Below, piece after piece: positions 1 to 7,095 of a stretch of 12,936 nucleotides of DNA. Both the position numbers and the translations under genes were made by a program. Position 1 is the stretch's first letter. Every line of letters begins with the position of its first letter. This DNA comes from UBA6921 sp031363085 (GTDB lineage Bacteria > Pseudomonadota > Gammaproteobacteria > SG8-11), in assembly GCA_031363085.1 (NCBI GenBank), contig JANLTU010000206.1, positions 1-12,936 on the forward strand. The letters are read 5' to 3'. Under the pieces are notes generated by a model. The model made no database searches. It was not told the DNA's origin and was given only the letters and a program-made list of their open reading frames with translations.

Positions 1-216
1 ACCGGTCACCAATGAGAATATTCCACCCGGCCACTTTGTATTTCGCGCCAGGATGATTTGGTCTTGATATTCAATGAGCGCGGCCACCACGGGCAACGGA
101 TTGTCCCAATGGACGAAACCACAGCCTGGAGAATTACACGCTCTGCGTTCCACGCCTTCAATCAGGTTGGTGTCGAGTTTGCTCGCACACTGCGGACAAT
201 ATTTTACAAGCGGCAT
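1..216 (-). CDS. Nudix hydrolase with N-terminal zinc ribbon (5' part; runs off the window)
   Basis: Only the first 72 codons are present; the frame is still open at base 1. The start is the ATG at 216-214, with AGGAA nine bases upstream (230-226). The protein begins MPLVKYCPQCASKL and has a zinc ribbon made of CPQC (residues 7-10) and a second Cys pair in RACNSPGCGF. This is followed by VHWDNPLPVVAALIEY and then WPGGIFSLVTG, which is the approach to the Nudix box. The box itself (GX5EX7REUXEEXGU) lies outside the window. Zinc-ribbon Nudix proteins of this kind hydrolyse nucleoside diphosphates linked to another group, such as NADH or ADP-ribose; the substrate cannot be told here. The gene lies just downstream of the hip remnant on the same strand. 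Family assignment is firm; specificity is unknown. Confidence 0.85.
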   Translation of the reverse strand, partial: MPLVKYCPQCASKLDTNLIEGVERRACNSPGCGFVHWDNPLPVVAALIEYQDQIILARNTKWPGGIFSLVTG

Positions 217-241
217 AAGAACATTTTCCTGCTACTTGCCC

Positions 242-773
242 CTAGGCCGCAAGCCCAAACGCCGCCGCCATCCGCTCCTGCCCTCGGACTGGAATGCCCA
301 GGCGAGCGGCAAGCTTCGGCCACTGCTGCACGACCGCAGGGCGGCAATACCATGCCGGTTATCGAGAAAGTTGCCGGTATCATCAAGCCGAAATCGGAGT
401 GCACCGACGCGGAAAGCATCGTGCACGCCCAGCAGATAGTCGGATTCGTGCAGGCGCGTATTTTTAGCCGCCTGCCCCGCCCTCTGCTCGCGCTCCAGAC
501 GCCGCTGCACCAATAACCGACCCCAGCAATCCGGGCTGGCGTCGGCGAAAACGCCGAAAGTCTCGTTGCCCTGCGGCGGATACTGTCGGCCCTCAAATAG
601 ACTTAGCCGGGGGTCGAGCCGCAGATTGACCGTCGCCCGGTGCGCCAGTGCGGCAGCGTCGAACTCGAATTCAAATATGTCTCGACCTGCGTTGCGTGCG
701 CGCGCAATACGCCCAAGCGCAGCGGCGCGGGCAAGCCCTCCCAGTCCGCGTAAATGGCGATGACGATAGCCAT
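242..773 (-). pseudogene. hipA-family toxin kinase remnant: frameshift plus large internal deletion
   Basis: Three pieces of one HipA-like protein lie in order but in three different frames. The first starts at ATG 773 (MAIVIAIYADWEGLPAPLRL) and after a frameshift near 690-705 runs to a stop at 603-605. The second frame carries the HipA N-terminal domain: RDIFEFEFD, LFEGRQYPP, GVFADASPDCWGRLL, then HESDYLLGVHD, GALRFRL and GNFLDNRHGIAA. About 330-350 the frame changes again and a typical HipA C-terminus follows (VVQQWPKLAARLGIP to AAAFGLAA), ending TAG at 242-244. HipA kinases are usually over 400 residues; here the middle, with the ATP-binding and catalytic residues, is missing. An alternative reading of the second frame runs on to 232 but is not HipA-like there. 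HipA toxins phosphorylate translation components and are held by HipB. This copy cannot be functional. Identification is from remembered family motifs. Confidence 0.8.
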
Positions 774-776
774 GCG

Positions 777-872
777 TTAACGCTTCTTCTTCGACGGTGA
801 TGCAGAAGGCAGCCTAGGATTGATCAGATCGAGCAGCGACTGGCCGCTGGTAACGCTAGAATAATGGCACAT
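777..872 (-). pseudogene. Possible C-terminal remnant of the hipB-type antitoxin
   Basis: A short frame ends in TAA three bases before the hipA-remnant ATG. It reads GQSLLDLINPRLPSASPSKKKR at its end, a basic tail of the sort found at the end of HipB-like antitoxins placed directly before hipA. No helix-turn-helix domain is left: upstream of the tail comes only about ten non-descript residues from an ATG at 872, then the guaA 3' end at 893. The position and tight spacing to hipA support an antitoxin remnant, but the stretch is too short to identify by sequence alone and could be chance. Confidence 0.35.
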
Positions 873-892
873 TAAATTAGAAGAACTTCAAA

Positions 893-2470
893 TCATTCCC
901 ACTCGATGGTTGCGGGCGGCTTGCCTGAAATGTCATACGTCACGCGCGAGATGCCGCGCACTTCGTTGATGATGCGGCTGGAGACTTTGCCGAGCAGCTC
1001 GTACGGCAGATGTGCCCACTGCGCGGTCATAAAGTCGATGGTTTGCACGGCGCGCAGCGCGACTACGTAATCGTAACGGCGGCCGTCGCCCATCACGCCC
1101 ACCGATTTCACCGGCAGAAACACCGCAAACGCCTGGCTGGTTTGCTCGTACTAACCGGCGGCACGCAGCTCTTCGATGAAGATGGCATCGGCGCCGCGCA
1201 GAATGTCGGCGTAGTCTTTTTTCACTTCACCCAAAATGCGCACGCCCAAACCGGGGCCGGGGAACGGGTGGCGATACACCATGTCGGACGGCAAGCCCAA
1301 CTCCACGCCGATCTTGCGCACTTCGTCTTTAAACAACTCGCGCAACGGTTCGAGCAATTTGAGTTTCATGTGCTCGGGCAGGCCGCCGACGTTGTGGTGC
1401 GACTTGATGACTTTGGCCTTGCCGGTTTTGGACCCGGCGGATTCAATCACGTCAGGGTAAATTGTGCCCTGTGCCAGCCAAGTTGCATTTTCGAGCTTGG
1501 CCGCCTCTTCTTCGAACACTTCGACGAACAAGTTACCGATGATCTTGCGCTTGCGCTCGGGGTCGGCGACGCCTGCCAGAGCTGAAAGAAAACGCTGCTC
1601 AGCATTGACGCGAATCACACGGATGCCCATGTGTTGCGCGAACGTCGCCATGACTTGATCGCCTTCATTGAGGCGCAGCAGCCCGTTGTCGACAAATACG
1701 CAGGTAAGCTGTTTGCCGATAGCGCGATGCAGCAGCGCGGCGACCACCGATGAATCCACGCCGCCGGACAGACCGAGCAATACTTCGTCCTTACCCACCT
1801 GTGCGCGAATGCTGCGCACATTTTCGTCGATGATATTGCCCGCGTTCCACAACGCCGCGCAGCCACAGATATCGTGCACGAAACGCTGAATGATCCGCGC
1901 GCCCTGGCGCGTGTGCGTGACTTCGGGATGGAATTGCACACCGTAGAATTTACGCGCTTCGTCGGCCATGCCGGAGATCGGCGCGCTGTCGGTGCTGGCG
2001 ATGACCTTGAATCCGGGCGGTAATGTCTCGACCCGGTCGCCGTGACTCATCCACACATCCAGAATGCCGAAGCCTTCGGGCGTGGTGTGATCCTCGATAT
2101 CTTTAAGCAGCGCCGAATGTCCGCGCGCGCGCACTCGGGCATAACCAAATTCACGCTCTGCCGCCGCTTGCACCACGCCGCCGAGTTGCGCCGCCATGGT
2201 TTGCATGCCGTAACAAATGCCAAGCACCGGCACGCCCAGCTCGAATACCGGCTGCGGTGCGCGCATCGCCGCAGTTTCGTACACCGAGTCCGGCCCACCG
2301 GACAGGATAATTCCGTTGGGCTTGAACGCACGCAGCGCGGCGTCATTCATGTCGTAGGGATGCAGCTCGCAATACACCCCCGCCTCACGCACGCGGCGTG
2401 CGATGAGCTGGGAGTACTGCGCACCGAAGTCGAGAATTAAAATGCGATGGGCGTGGATGTCGGTTGTCAT
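893..2470 (-). pseudogene. guaA: GMP synthase (glutamine-hydrolysing), interrupted by an in-frame amber codon at 1151-1153
   Basis: GuaA aminates XMP to GMP with glutamine and ATP. The frame from ATG 2470 to TGA 893 has 525 residue positions plus the stop, the same length as E. coli GuaA, but codon 440 is TAG (1153-1151). The gene as it stands encodes 439 aa. The glutamine amidotransferase domain is intact: GICYGMQ with Cys86, and HPE giving His181 and Glu183. The ATP pyrophosphatase domain has the P-loop SGGVDS at 235-240 and HPFPGPGLG. Behind the TAG the same frame continues with YEQTSQAFAVFLPVKSVG and ends in the canonical KPPATIEWE. Family members have Leu at the TAG position (as I recall for E. 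coli, ADLYDKVSQAF), so one change, TTG to TAG, would explain it. The lost 85 residues include dimer contacts and the XMP-binding C-terminus, so the short product should be inactive. It may be a true mutation or a sequence error. The Shine-Dalgarno before ATG 2470 is weak. Confidence 0.9.
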
Positions 2471-2484
2471 GGTTTACAAAAGCA

Positions 2485-2542
2485 GTAGGGGCGCAATTCA
2501 TTGCGCCCAGATTAGAACGGGCGCGATGAATCGCGCCCCTAC
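2485..2542. repeat. Nested inverted pair of palindromic repeat units between guaB and guaA
   Basis: Two hairpins lie head to head. The first has arms GGGCGCAA (2489-2496) and TTGCGCCC (2501-2508) around TTCA. The second has arms GGGCGCGA (2519-2526) and TCGCGCCC (2531-2538) around TGAA. The outer ends GTAGGGGCGC (2485-2494) and GCGCCCCTAC (2533-2542) are perfect reverse complements, so the whole 58 bp can also fold as one long stem. Each 24-bp unit is a near copy of the other in inverse orientation (22 of 24 bases). It fills most of the 75-bp guaB-guaA gap and ends within four bases of the guaB stop. It resembles REP/BIME-type dispersed palindromes. There is no U-run, so it is not a classical terminator, but its stem could stabilise the guaB end of the transcript. 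Confidence 0.75.
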
Positions 2543-2545
2543 GAA

Positions 2546-4009
2546 TCAGTCAATCTGATAATTCGGCGCTTCTTTGGTAATGGTCACGTCGTGCACGTGG
2601 CTCTCGCGCACGCCCGCGTTGGTGATACGCACGAATTGCGGTTTGGTGCGCATCTCTTCAATGGTTTGGCAGCCGGTGTAACCCATGCTGGCGCGCAAGC
2701 CGCCGACCAGTTGGTGCACGATGGCCGATAAGCTGCCCTTGTACGACACGCGGCCTTCGATGCCTTCGGGCACCAGTTTGTCGGCGCCGCGCGCGTCTTG
2801 AAAATAGCGATCGCTGGAGCCGTGTTGCTTGGCCATCGCGCCGATGGAACCCATGCCGCGATACGATTTATACGAGCGGCCTTGAAACAGTTCGACATCC
2901 CCTGGCGCCTCTTCGGTGCCGGCGAACAGGCCGCCGATCATCACGCACTGGGCACCCGCTGCAATCGCCTTGGCGATATCGCCGGAATAGCGGATGCCGC
3001 CGTCGCCGATCACCGGCACGCCGGTGCCTTTGAGTTCAATCGCGGCGTTGGAAATGGCGGTGACCTGCGGAATGCCGACCCCGGCGACAATGCGCGTGGT
3101 ACAGATCGAGCCGGGGCCGATGCCGACTTTGACGCCGTCGGCGCCGGCATCCACCAACGCACGCGCGCCCGCCGCAGTGGCGATGTTGCCGCCGATCACT
3201 TGCATGTCCGGAAATTTTTTCTTGACCCACTTCACCCGGTCGAGCACACCTTGCGAGTGCCCGTGCGCGGTATCCACCACGATCACGTCGACGCCCGCTT
3301 CGACCAGCGCGATGACGCGCTCTTCGGTGCCCGCTCCGGTGCCGATAGCGGCGCCAACCCGCAAGTGGCCTTGCTCGTCTTTGCAGGCGCTGGGAAATTC
3401 TTTGGCCTTCTGAATATCTTTGACGGTGATCAAGCCACGCAGTTGAAATTTGTCGTTCACCACCAGCACTTTTTCGATGCGGTACTTGTGCAGCAGATGC
3501 AACACTTCGCTGTGCTTGGCGCCCTCGCGCACCGTGATCAAGCGCTCTTTGGGCGTCATGATGGTCGACACCGGGGCGTCGTAGTTGGTCTCGAAACGCA
3601 GATCGCGGTTGGTCACAATGCCGACCAGTTTGTCGCCGTCAACCACCGGCACACCGGAAATATTATGCGCCGCAGTCAAGCCGAGCACGTTGCGGATGCT
3701 GGTGACGGCGGTGACGGTAATCGGGTCTTTGATCACACCGCTTTCGAACTTCTTCACCATGCGCACTTCGCGCGCCTGCTCTTCGGCCGCCAAGTTTTTG
3801 TGAATGATGCCGATACCACCTTCCTGCGCAAGGCCAATCGCCAGCCGCGCTTCGGTGACGGTATCCATCGCCGCCGAAACGATGGGGACATAGAGCTTAA
3901 TTTCGCGAGTTAATTGCGTTTCCAGGCTCACATCTTTGGGCAACACTACAGAATGGGCCGGAGCCAGAGAAACGTCGTCAAATGTCAGAGCTTCCTGAAC
4001 GATGCGCAT
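2546..4009 (-). CDS. guaB: Inosine-5'-monophosphate dehydrogenase
   Basis: GuaB oxidises IMP to XMP with NAD+, the first committed step to GMP. From ATG 4009 the protein has 487 aa, close to E. coli GuaB (488). This start gives the standard MRIVQEALTFDDVSL opening; an upstream in-frame ATG at 4057 would add 16 non-conserved residues. The (beta/alpha)8 barrel is split by two CBS domains at about residues 93-210. Key features seen: DTAHGHS (246-252), the phosphate and active-site loop GIGPGSICTTR with catalytic Cys303, IGDGGIRYSGD (334-344), YRGMGS (383-388), and the catalytic flap Arg401-Tyr402 followed by EGIEGR. It precedes guaA on the same strand, 75 bp apart, as in a guaBA operon. A TACACT hexamer on the minus strand at 4045-4040 could be its -10, though I see no good -35 and no strong Shine-Dalgarno. 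Confidence 0.97.
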   Translation of the reverse strand: MRIVQEALTFDDVSLAPAHSVVLPKDVSLETQLTREIKLYVPIVSAAMDTVTEARLAIGLAQEGGIGIIHKNLAAEEQAREVRMVKKFESGVIKDPITVTAVTSIRNVLGLTAAHNISGVPVVDGDKLVGIVTNRDLRFETNYDAPVSTIMTPKERLITVREGAKHSEVLHLLHKYRIEKVLVVNDKFQLRGLITVKDIQKAKEFPSACKDEQGHLRVGAAIGTGAGTEERVIALVEAGVDVIVVDTAHGHSQGVLDRVKWVKKKFPDMQVIGGNIATAAGARALVDAGADGVKVGIGPGSICTTRIVAGVGIPQVTAISNAAIELKGTGVPVIGDGGIRYSGDIAKAIAAGAQCVMIGGLFAGTEEAPGDVELFQGRSYKSYRGMGSIGAMAKQHGSSDRYFQDARGADKLVPEGIEGRVSYKGSLSAIVHQLVGGLRASMGYTGCQTIEEMRTKPQFVRITNAGVRESHVHDVTITKEAPNYQID

Positions 4010-4286
4010 GGTCGTTACCGCTGCGTGTGGGGGGGCGACAGTGTAGCAGATGCACAATTGAACCTAAAACTTGCGTTTGCGCGCGACGCAAAAAGTGCGC
4101 GAGCCGGACGAACAGAGCGTGCGTAGAAATACTCACGGGGTTTGACGATTTGAGGATAAACTGCTTAGCTTGTTACTACTTATAAATGCCACTGTGATCA
4201 GCGCACTGCTGTGATGAAAATACGTGCAGTCGAGCCGGTCCAGTCGCCGCTCTTAACAACCATGTATCTTGAGGAGGATGTACGCA
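4010..4286. other. Divergent intergenic region between guaB and the lipoprotein gene
   Basis: This 277-bp gap must hold promoters for both directions. A TTGACG at 4142-4147 with TAGCTT 18 bp downstream is a possible, poor sigma-70 pair for the lipoprotein gene; TATAAA at 4181-4186 is another -10-like hexamer without a good -35. A run of G at 4028-4035 falls in the likely guaB leader. I see no riboswitch, purine-repressor palindrome or small gene that I can defend. Confidence 0.35.
4271..4277 (+). promoter_or_regulatory. Strong Shine-Dalgarno deciding the lipoprotein start
   Basis: GAGGAGG lies nine bases before ATG 4287. It selects this start over the in-frame upstream codon at 4269, which precedes the Shine-Dalgarno itself and would spoil the signal peptide. 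Confidence 0.85.
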
Positions 4287-4637
4287 ATGAAAAAACTAGC
4301 CCTTCTGTTCGCTGTTTCTACACTCGCGCTCGGTGCTTGCTCGTGGACGTGGCCCTGGTCCGACACTTCCGCTGCTGCGTCGAGCGCGGCCGGTGGCGCT
4401 GTCACCAAGGACAGCGTCGCGGCCACAATTGCAGCAGCCGAGATGGCGATGAAAAAAGCCGATACGGCCGGTGGCGGATGGCGCGACACCGAAAAACTAG
4501 TCAAGGAAGCCAAAGCGGCTTTGGAAAAAGGCGAGCTTGACGCCGCCATGAAGCTGGCCAAATCAGCCGAAGAAGAAGGCAAGCTGGGCGAACAACAAGC
4601 GATGGAAAGTAAAAGCGCCAAACCCTGGTTGTTTTAA
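4287..4637 (+). CDS. Small lipoprotein resembling SoxXA-binding (SoxK-like) proteins
   Basis: The 116-aa product starts with a lipoprotein signal, MKKLALLFAVSTLALGAC, with Cys18 as the likely lipidated residue. A Trp- and Ser-rich linker follows (about 19-40). The rest is predicted helix: Ala/Lys-rich VAATIAAAEMAMKKADT (44-60), the motif GGGWRDTEK (62-70), then charged helices to about residue 108 (KAALEKGELDAAMKLAKSA). The pattern 'AEAA.KKA...GG.WRDT...A..A...G....A..LA..A...G.LG..QA' is what I recall of small proteins annotated as SoxXA-binding. Those aid the SoxXA cytochrome in periplasmic thiosulfate oxidation. No sox genes lie nearby, so the role is unproven; a general helical-hairpin lipoprotein of the DUF4398 type is the alternative. 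It is a single-gene unit with its own terminator. Confidence 0.75.
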   Translation: MKKLALLFAVSTLALGACSWTWPWSDTSAAASSAAGGAVTKDSVAATIAAAEMAMKKADTAGGGWRDTEKLVKEAKAALEKGELDAAMKLAKSAEEEGKLGEQQAMESKSAKPWLF

Positions 4638-4664
4638 GCGCCCAACTTACACGTTTGCAGCAAG

Positions 4665-4699
4665 AACAGGCTGCCCCAAACAGGGCAGCCTGTTTTTTT
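4665..4699 (+). terminator. Rho-independent terminator after the lipoprotein gene
   Basis: Perfect 12-bp stem AACAGGCTGCCC (4665-4676) and GGGCAGCCTGTT (4683-4694) with a 6-nt loop, running into seven T (4693-4699). It lies 27 bp after the lipoprotein stop and ends 34 bp before the chosen xseA start, so xseA probably has its own start of transcription or depends on readthrough. Confidence 0.95.
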
Positions 4700-4733
4700 G
4701 AACTTCGCGCGGCAAATTACACTCCATCGGTTT

Positions 4734-6101
4734 ATGTCGACTCCCACCGCCTCTGAACTCCAAACTGCCGCGCCGCGCGACGTTTACACCGTGTCGCGCC
4801 TGAATCGTTCCGCACGTGCAATTATTGAAGGCAGCTTCCCATTGCTGTGGGTGGAAGGCGAAATCTCTAATTTGTCACGACCAAGCTCCGGCCACTGGTA
4901 TTTCTCGCTGAAGGACGAAGCCGCGCAGGTGCGCTGCGCGATGTTCCGCAATCGCAACATGCTGCTGAAGTTCAAACCGCAAAACGGCAATCAGGTGCTG
5001 TTGCGCGTGCAAGTCAGCCTCTACGAAAACCGTGGCGACTACCAACTCATCGTCGAACACCTCGAAGAAGCCGGCGACGGCGCATTACGCCGCGCGTTTG
5101 AGGTGCTGAAGCAACGCTTGGCCGGCGAAGGCTTGTTCAACGCCGCGCGTAAACGAGCGCTACCCACCCTGCCCCGGCGCATCGGCGTGATTACCTCGCC
5201 GCACGGCGCAGCGCTGCGTGACATTTTAAGCGTGCTGCGCCGCCGCTATCCCGCCATTCCAGTGCTGATTTATCCAAGCGCCGTGCAAGGCGCCGGCGCC
5301 GCACAGGAGATCGCCGCTGCTGTGCAACTGGCCAGCGCGCGTAACGAATGCGACGTGCTGATCGTTGCGCGTGGTGGCGGCTCGCTCGAAGATTTATGGG
5401 CTTTCAACGAAGAAGTCGTTGCCCGCGCCATCCATGCCTGTGCGCTTCCGGTCGTGACCGGCGTGGGGCACGAAACCGATTTCACCATCGCCGATTTCGT
5501 CGCCGACCAGCGCGCGCCCACGCCCTCGGTGGCGGCGGAAATGGTCAGCCCTGATCGCGCCGAAGGACAACGCCGCGTGACGCAGCTTGCACAGCGCATC
5601 AACGCTTTTATGGCCGCGATTCTCGCCGACGGCAAACGTACCCTGCATTGGTTAAGCACGCGCCTGCAACATCCGGCACAAGCACTGGCCCGTCAGGCGC
5701 AACGCGTGGATGAATTGGAATTGCGCCTGCAACGTAGCCAGCAGCGCCTGTTGCGCCACACACAACAGCGGTTGTTTGCGTTGCATGCGCAGTTGCAGCA
5801 ACACACACCCGCGCACACCCTGCGCACGCATACCCGCACCTGCGTCGGACTGGAACACCGCTTACTTCGCGCGCAGCACATGGTCATGAATTTCTACCAA
5901 CAGCGTCTGGGCGTTGCCGCACACGCGCTGCAAACCGTCAGCCCGCTTGCGACCCTCGGGCGCGGTTATGCGCTGGTGCGCCAATATCCGTCGGGAACTG
6001 TGGTACAAAGTCATGCGCAGGTGCAGCTTGGCGACTCAATTGAAGCGCACCTCGGCCACGGGCGCTTGCTCTGCACCGTTAAAGAAACCCATGCAGAATA
6101 A
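4734..6101 (+). CDS. xseA: Exodeoxyribonuclease VII large subunit
   Basis: XseA with several XseB copies forms exonuclease VII, which cuts single-stranded DNA from both ends to short oligonucleotides, in repair and mutagenesis. From ATG 4734 the product is 455 aa (E. coli 456). An earlier TTG at 4698 overlaps the terminator and is rejected. The N-terminal OB fold (about 18-115) opens with YTVSRLNRSARAIIE and contains VEGEISNLSRPSSGHWYF. The catalytic domain shows RIGVITSPHGAALRDI (Asp163), ARGGGSLEDLWAFNEE (212-227), and GVGHETDFTIADFVAD with His246 and Asp249, then RAPTPSVAAE. A long Gln/Arg/Leu-rich stretch (about 275-420) is the coiled-coil that binds XseB, and SPLATLGRGYALV closes the protein. 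No xseB is in the window. The Shine-Dalgarno is weak. Confidence 0.97.
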   Translation: MSTPTASELQTAAPRDVYTVSRLNRSARAIIEGSFPLLWVEGEISNLSRPSSGHWYFSLKDEAAQVRCAMFRNRNMLLKFKPQNGNQVLLRVQVSLYENRGDYQLIVEHLEEAGDGALRRAFEVLKQRLAGEGLFNAARKRALPTLPRRIGVITSPHGAALRDILSVLRRRYPAIPVLIYPSAVQGAGAAQEIAAAVQLASARNECDVLIVARGGGSLEDLWAFNEEVVARAIHACALPVVTGVGHETDFTIADFVADQRAPTPSVAAEMVSPDRAEGQRRVTQLAQRINAFMAAILADGKRTLHWLSTRLQHPAQALARQAQRVDELELRLQRSQQRLLRHTQQRLFALHAQLQQHTPAHTLRTHTRTCVGLEHRLLRAQHMVMNFYQQRLGVAAHALQTVSPLATLGRGYALVRQYPSGTVVQSHAQVQLGDSIEAHLGHGRLLCTVKETHAE

Positions 6102-6118
6102 TTTTGAATAATGAAGGG

Positions 6119-6185
6119 TGAATGCTTAATTTAGATGTGCGCAAAGCGCACGCTTAAATTCAACATTTAAAATTAAGCATTCAAC
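6119..6185. repeat. AT-rich palindromic intergenic element
   Basis: Outer arms TGAATGCTTAATTT (6119-6132) and AAATTAAGCATTCA (6170-6183) are a perfect 14-bp inverted repeat. Inside, GTGCGC-AAA-GCGCAC (6137-6151) makes a GC-rich hairpin. ATTCAAC occurs twice in direct orientation (6158-6164 and 6179-6185), and GCTTAATTT (6124-6132) is echoed by GCTTAAATT (6152-6160). The element occupies most of the 97-bp gap between xseA and the M23 gene and is far more AT-rich than its surroundings. It could end xseA transcription or be a short non-autonomous mobile or dispersed repeat. No target duplication can be shown from one copy. Confidence 0.65.
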
Positions 6186-6198
6186 TTTGGGCCATACC

Positions 6199-7095
6199 AT
6201 GCGCCATGTCGTGATATTTATCGCTGCGGCGTTTTGCAGCATCGCCAGCGCAGCACCACCGGCGCTCACGCCACGCCACAGCCCCGTGCCGGGCGGGATC
6301 GCCGTCATCGCACTCACCACGCCTTCGGTAGCCCGCCCGAGCGCACATTACCAAAGCAAGCGCGTGATGGTCATCGGCAGCCCCGAACATTGGCAGGCCA
6401 TCGTTGGCATTCCGTTGGAAACGTCACCGGGCGAGCAAACCCTGGAAATCACCGTGCCCAACAGCGCGCCACAATCGGTGAGCTTTACCGTGCAAGCCAA
6501 AGAATACGAAACGCAGCGCCTCAGCATCAGCAACAAACGCATGGTCGACCCGACCGCGAAAGATCTGCTGCGCATTGAGAAAGAAACTAAGATCATCCAG
6601 GCCGCGCTACGTCTCTTCAGCGAAACCGACGAGGTTCCGCTGGACTTCGCACCGCCAGCGCAAGGTCCGTTCAGCAGCCCGTTTGGCTTGCGCCGCTTCT
6701 TCAACGAGCAGGCGCGCAAACCGCACAGCGGCCTGGACCTCGCCGCACCGAAAGGCGCACCGATCAAGGCACCGGCGGCGGGCAACGTAATCGCTGTCGG
6801 CAACTATTTTTTTAATGGCAACACCGTGATCCTCGACCACGGCCAGGGCTTGATCTCGATGTACAGCCACATGAATCGCATCAACGTCAAGGAAGGTCAG
6901 CACGTGGCCCTTGGAACGCTGCTGGGTACCGTGGGCATGACCGGGCGCGTGACCGGCCCGCATTTGCATTGGACCATCAGCCTCAACGACACACGCGTCG
7001 ATCCGATGTTGCTGTTCAGCGAACAAACTCTGGCGCAATTGTCCGCCGTGAACCAACCCGCAGCCACGCACAACACCCCTACTGCTCATGAATAA
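6199..7095 (+). CDS. Secreted M23-family metallopeptidase (LytM domain)
   Basis: The 298-aa protein begins at ATG 6199; a TTG four codons earlier sits at the edge of the palindromic element and is less likely. A signal peptide (MRHVVIFIAAAFCSIASA) precedes an Ig/beta-like N-terminal domain (about 19-115) of the kind found before LytM domains. A helical linker leads to the M23 domain: GPFSSPFGLRRFF (156-168), HSGLDLAAP with zinc ligands His176 and Asp180, YSHM (222-225), and GPHLHW with His255 and His257, the HxH ligand pair. All expected metal and catalytic residues are present, so it should cleave peptidoglycan cross-link peptides in the periplasm rather than act only as an activator. The stop overlaps the start of the next gene by 8 nt, implying co-translation. 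Exact peptide-bond specificity is not visible. Confidence 0.93.
   Translation: MRHVVIFIAAAFCSIASAAPPALTPRHSPVPGGIAVIALTTPSVARPSAHYQSKRVMVIGSPEHWQAIVGIPLETSPGEQTLEITVPNSAPQSVSFTVQAKEYETQRLSISNKRMVDPTAKDLLRIEKETKIIQAALRLFSETDEVPLDFAPPAQGPFSSPFGLRRFFNEQARKPHSGLDLAAPKGAPIKAPAAGNVIAVGNYFFNGNTVILDHGQGLISMYSHMNRINVKEGQHVALGTLLGTVGMTGRVTGPHLHWTISLNDTRVDPMLLFSEQTLAQLSAVNQPAATHNTPTAHE

Noticed and set aside
58..516. 152-codon plus-strand frame across the left end
   Set aside because: It crosses the Nudix gene and the hipA remnant on the other strand, both of which carry clear family motifs.
204..596. 130-codon minus-strand frame in the hip region
   Set aside because: It is the wrong frame of the hipA remnant; its translation is Arg/Ser/Cys-rich and unlike HipA, while the neighbouring frames carry HipA motifs.
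1151..1153. Genome-wide recoding of TAG (for example pyrrolysine or a TAG-sense code)
   Set aside because: purL ends at its natural C-terminus with TAG and the hipA remnant also ends with TAG, so the codon works as a stop here.
1010..1585. 191-codon plus-strand frame spanning the guaA amber
   Set aside because: Shadow of guaA; it has no recognisable domain and does not explain the stop codon.
2798..3913. 371-codon plus-strand open frame
   Set aside because: It is antisense to guaB; His/Ala/Gly/Asp-rich translation with no domain is the usual shadow of a GC-rich gene.
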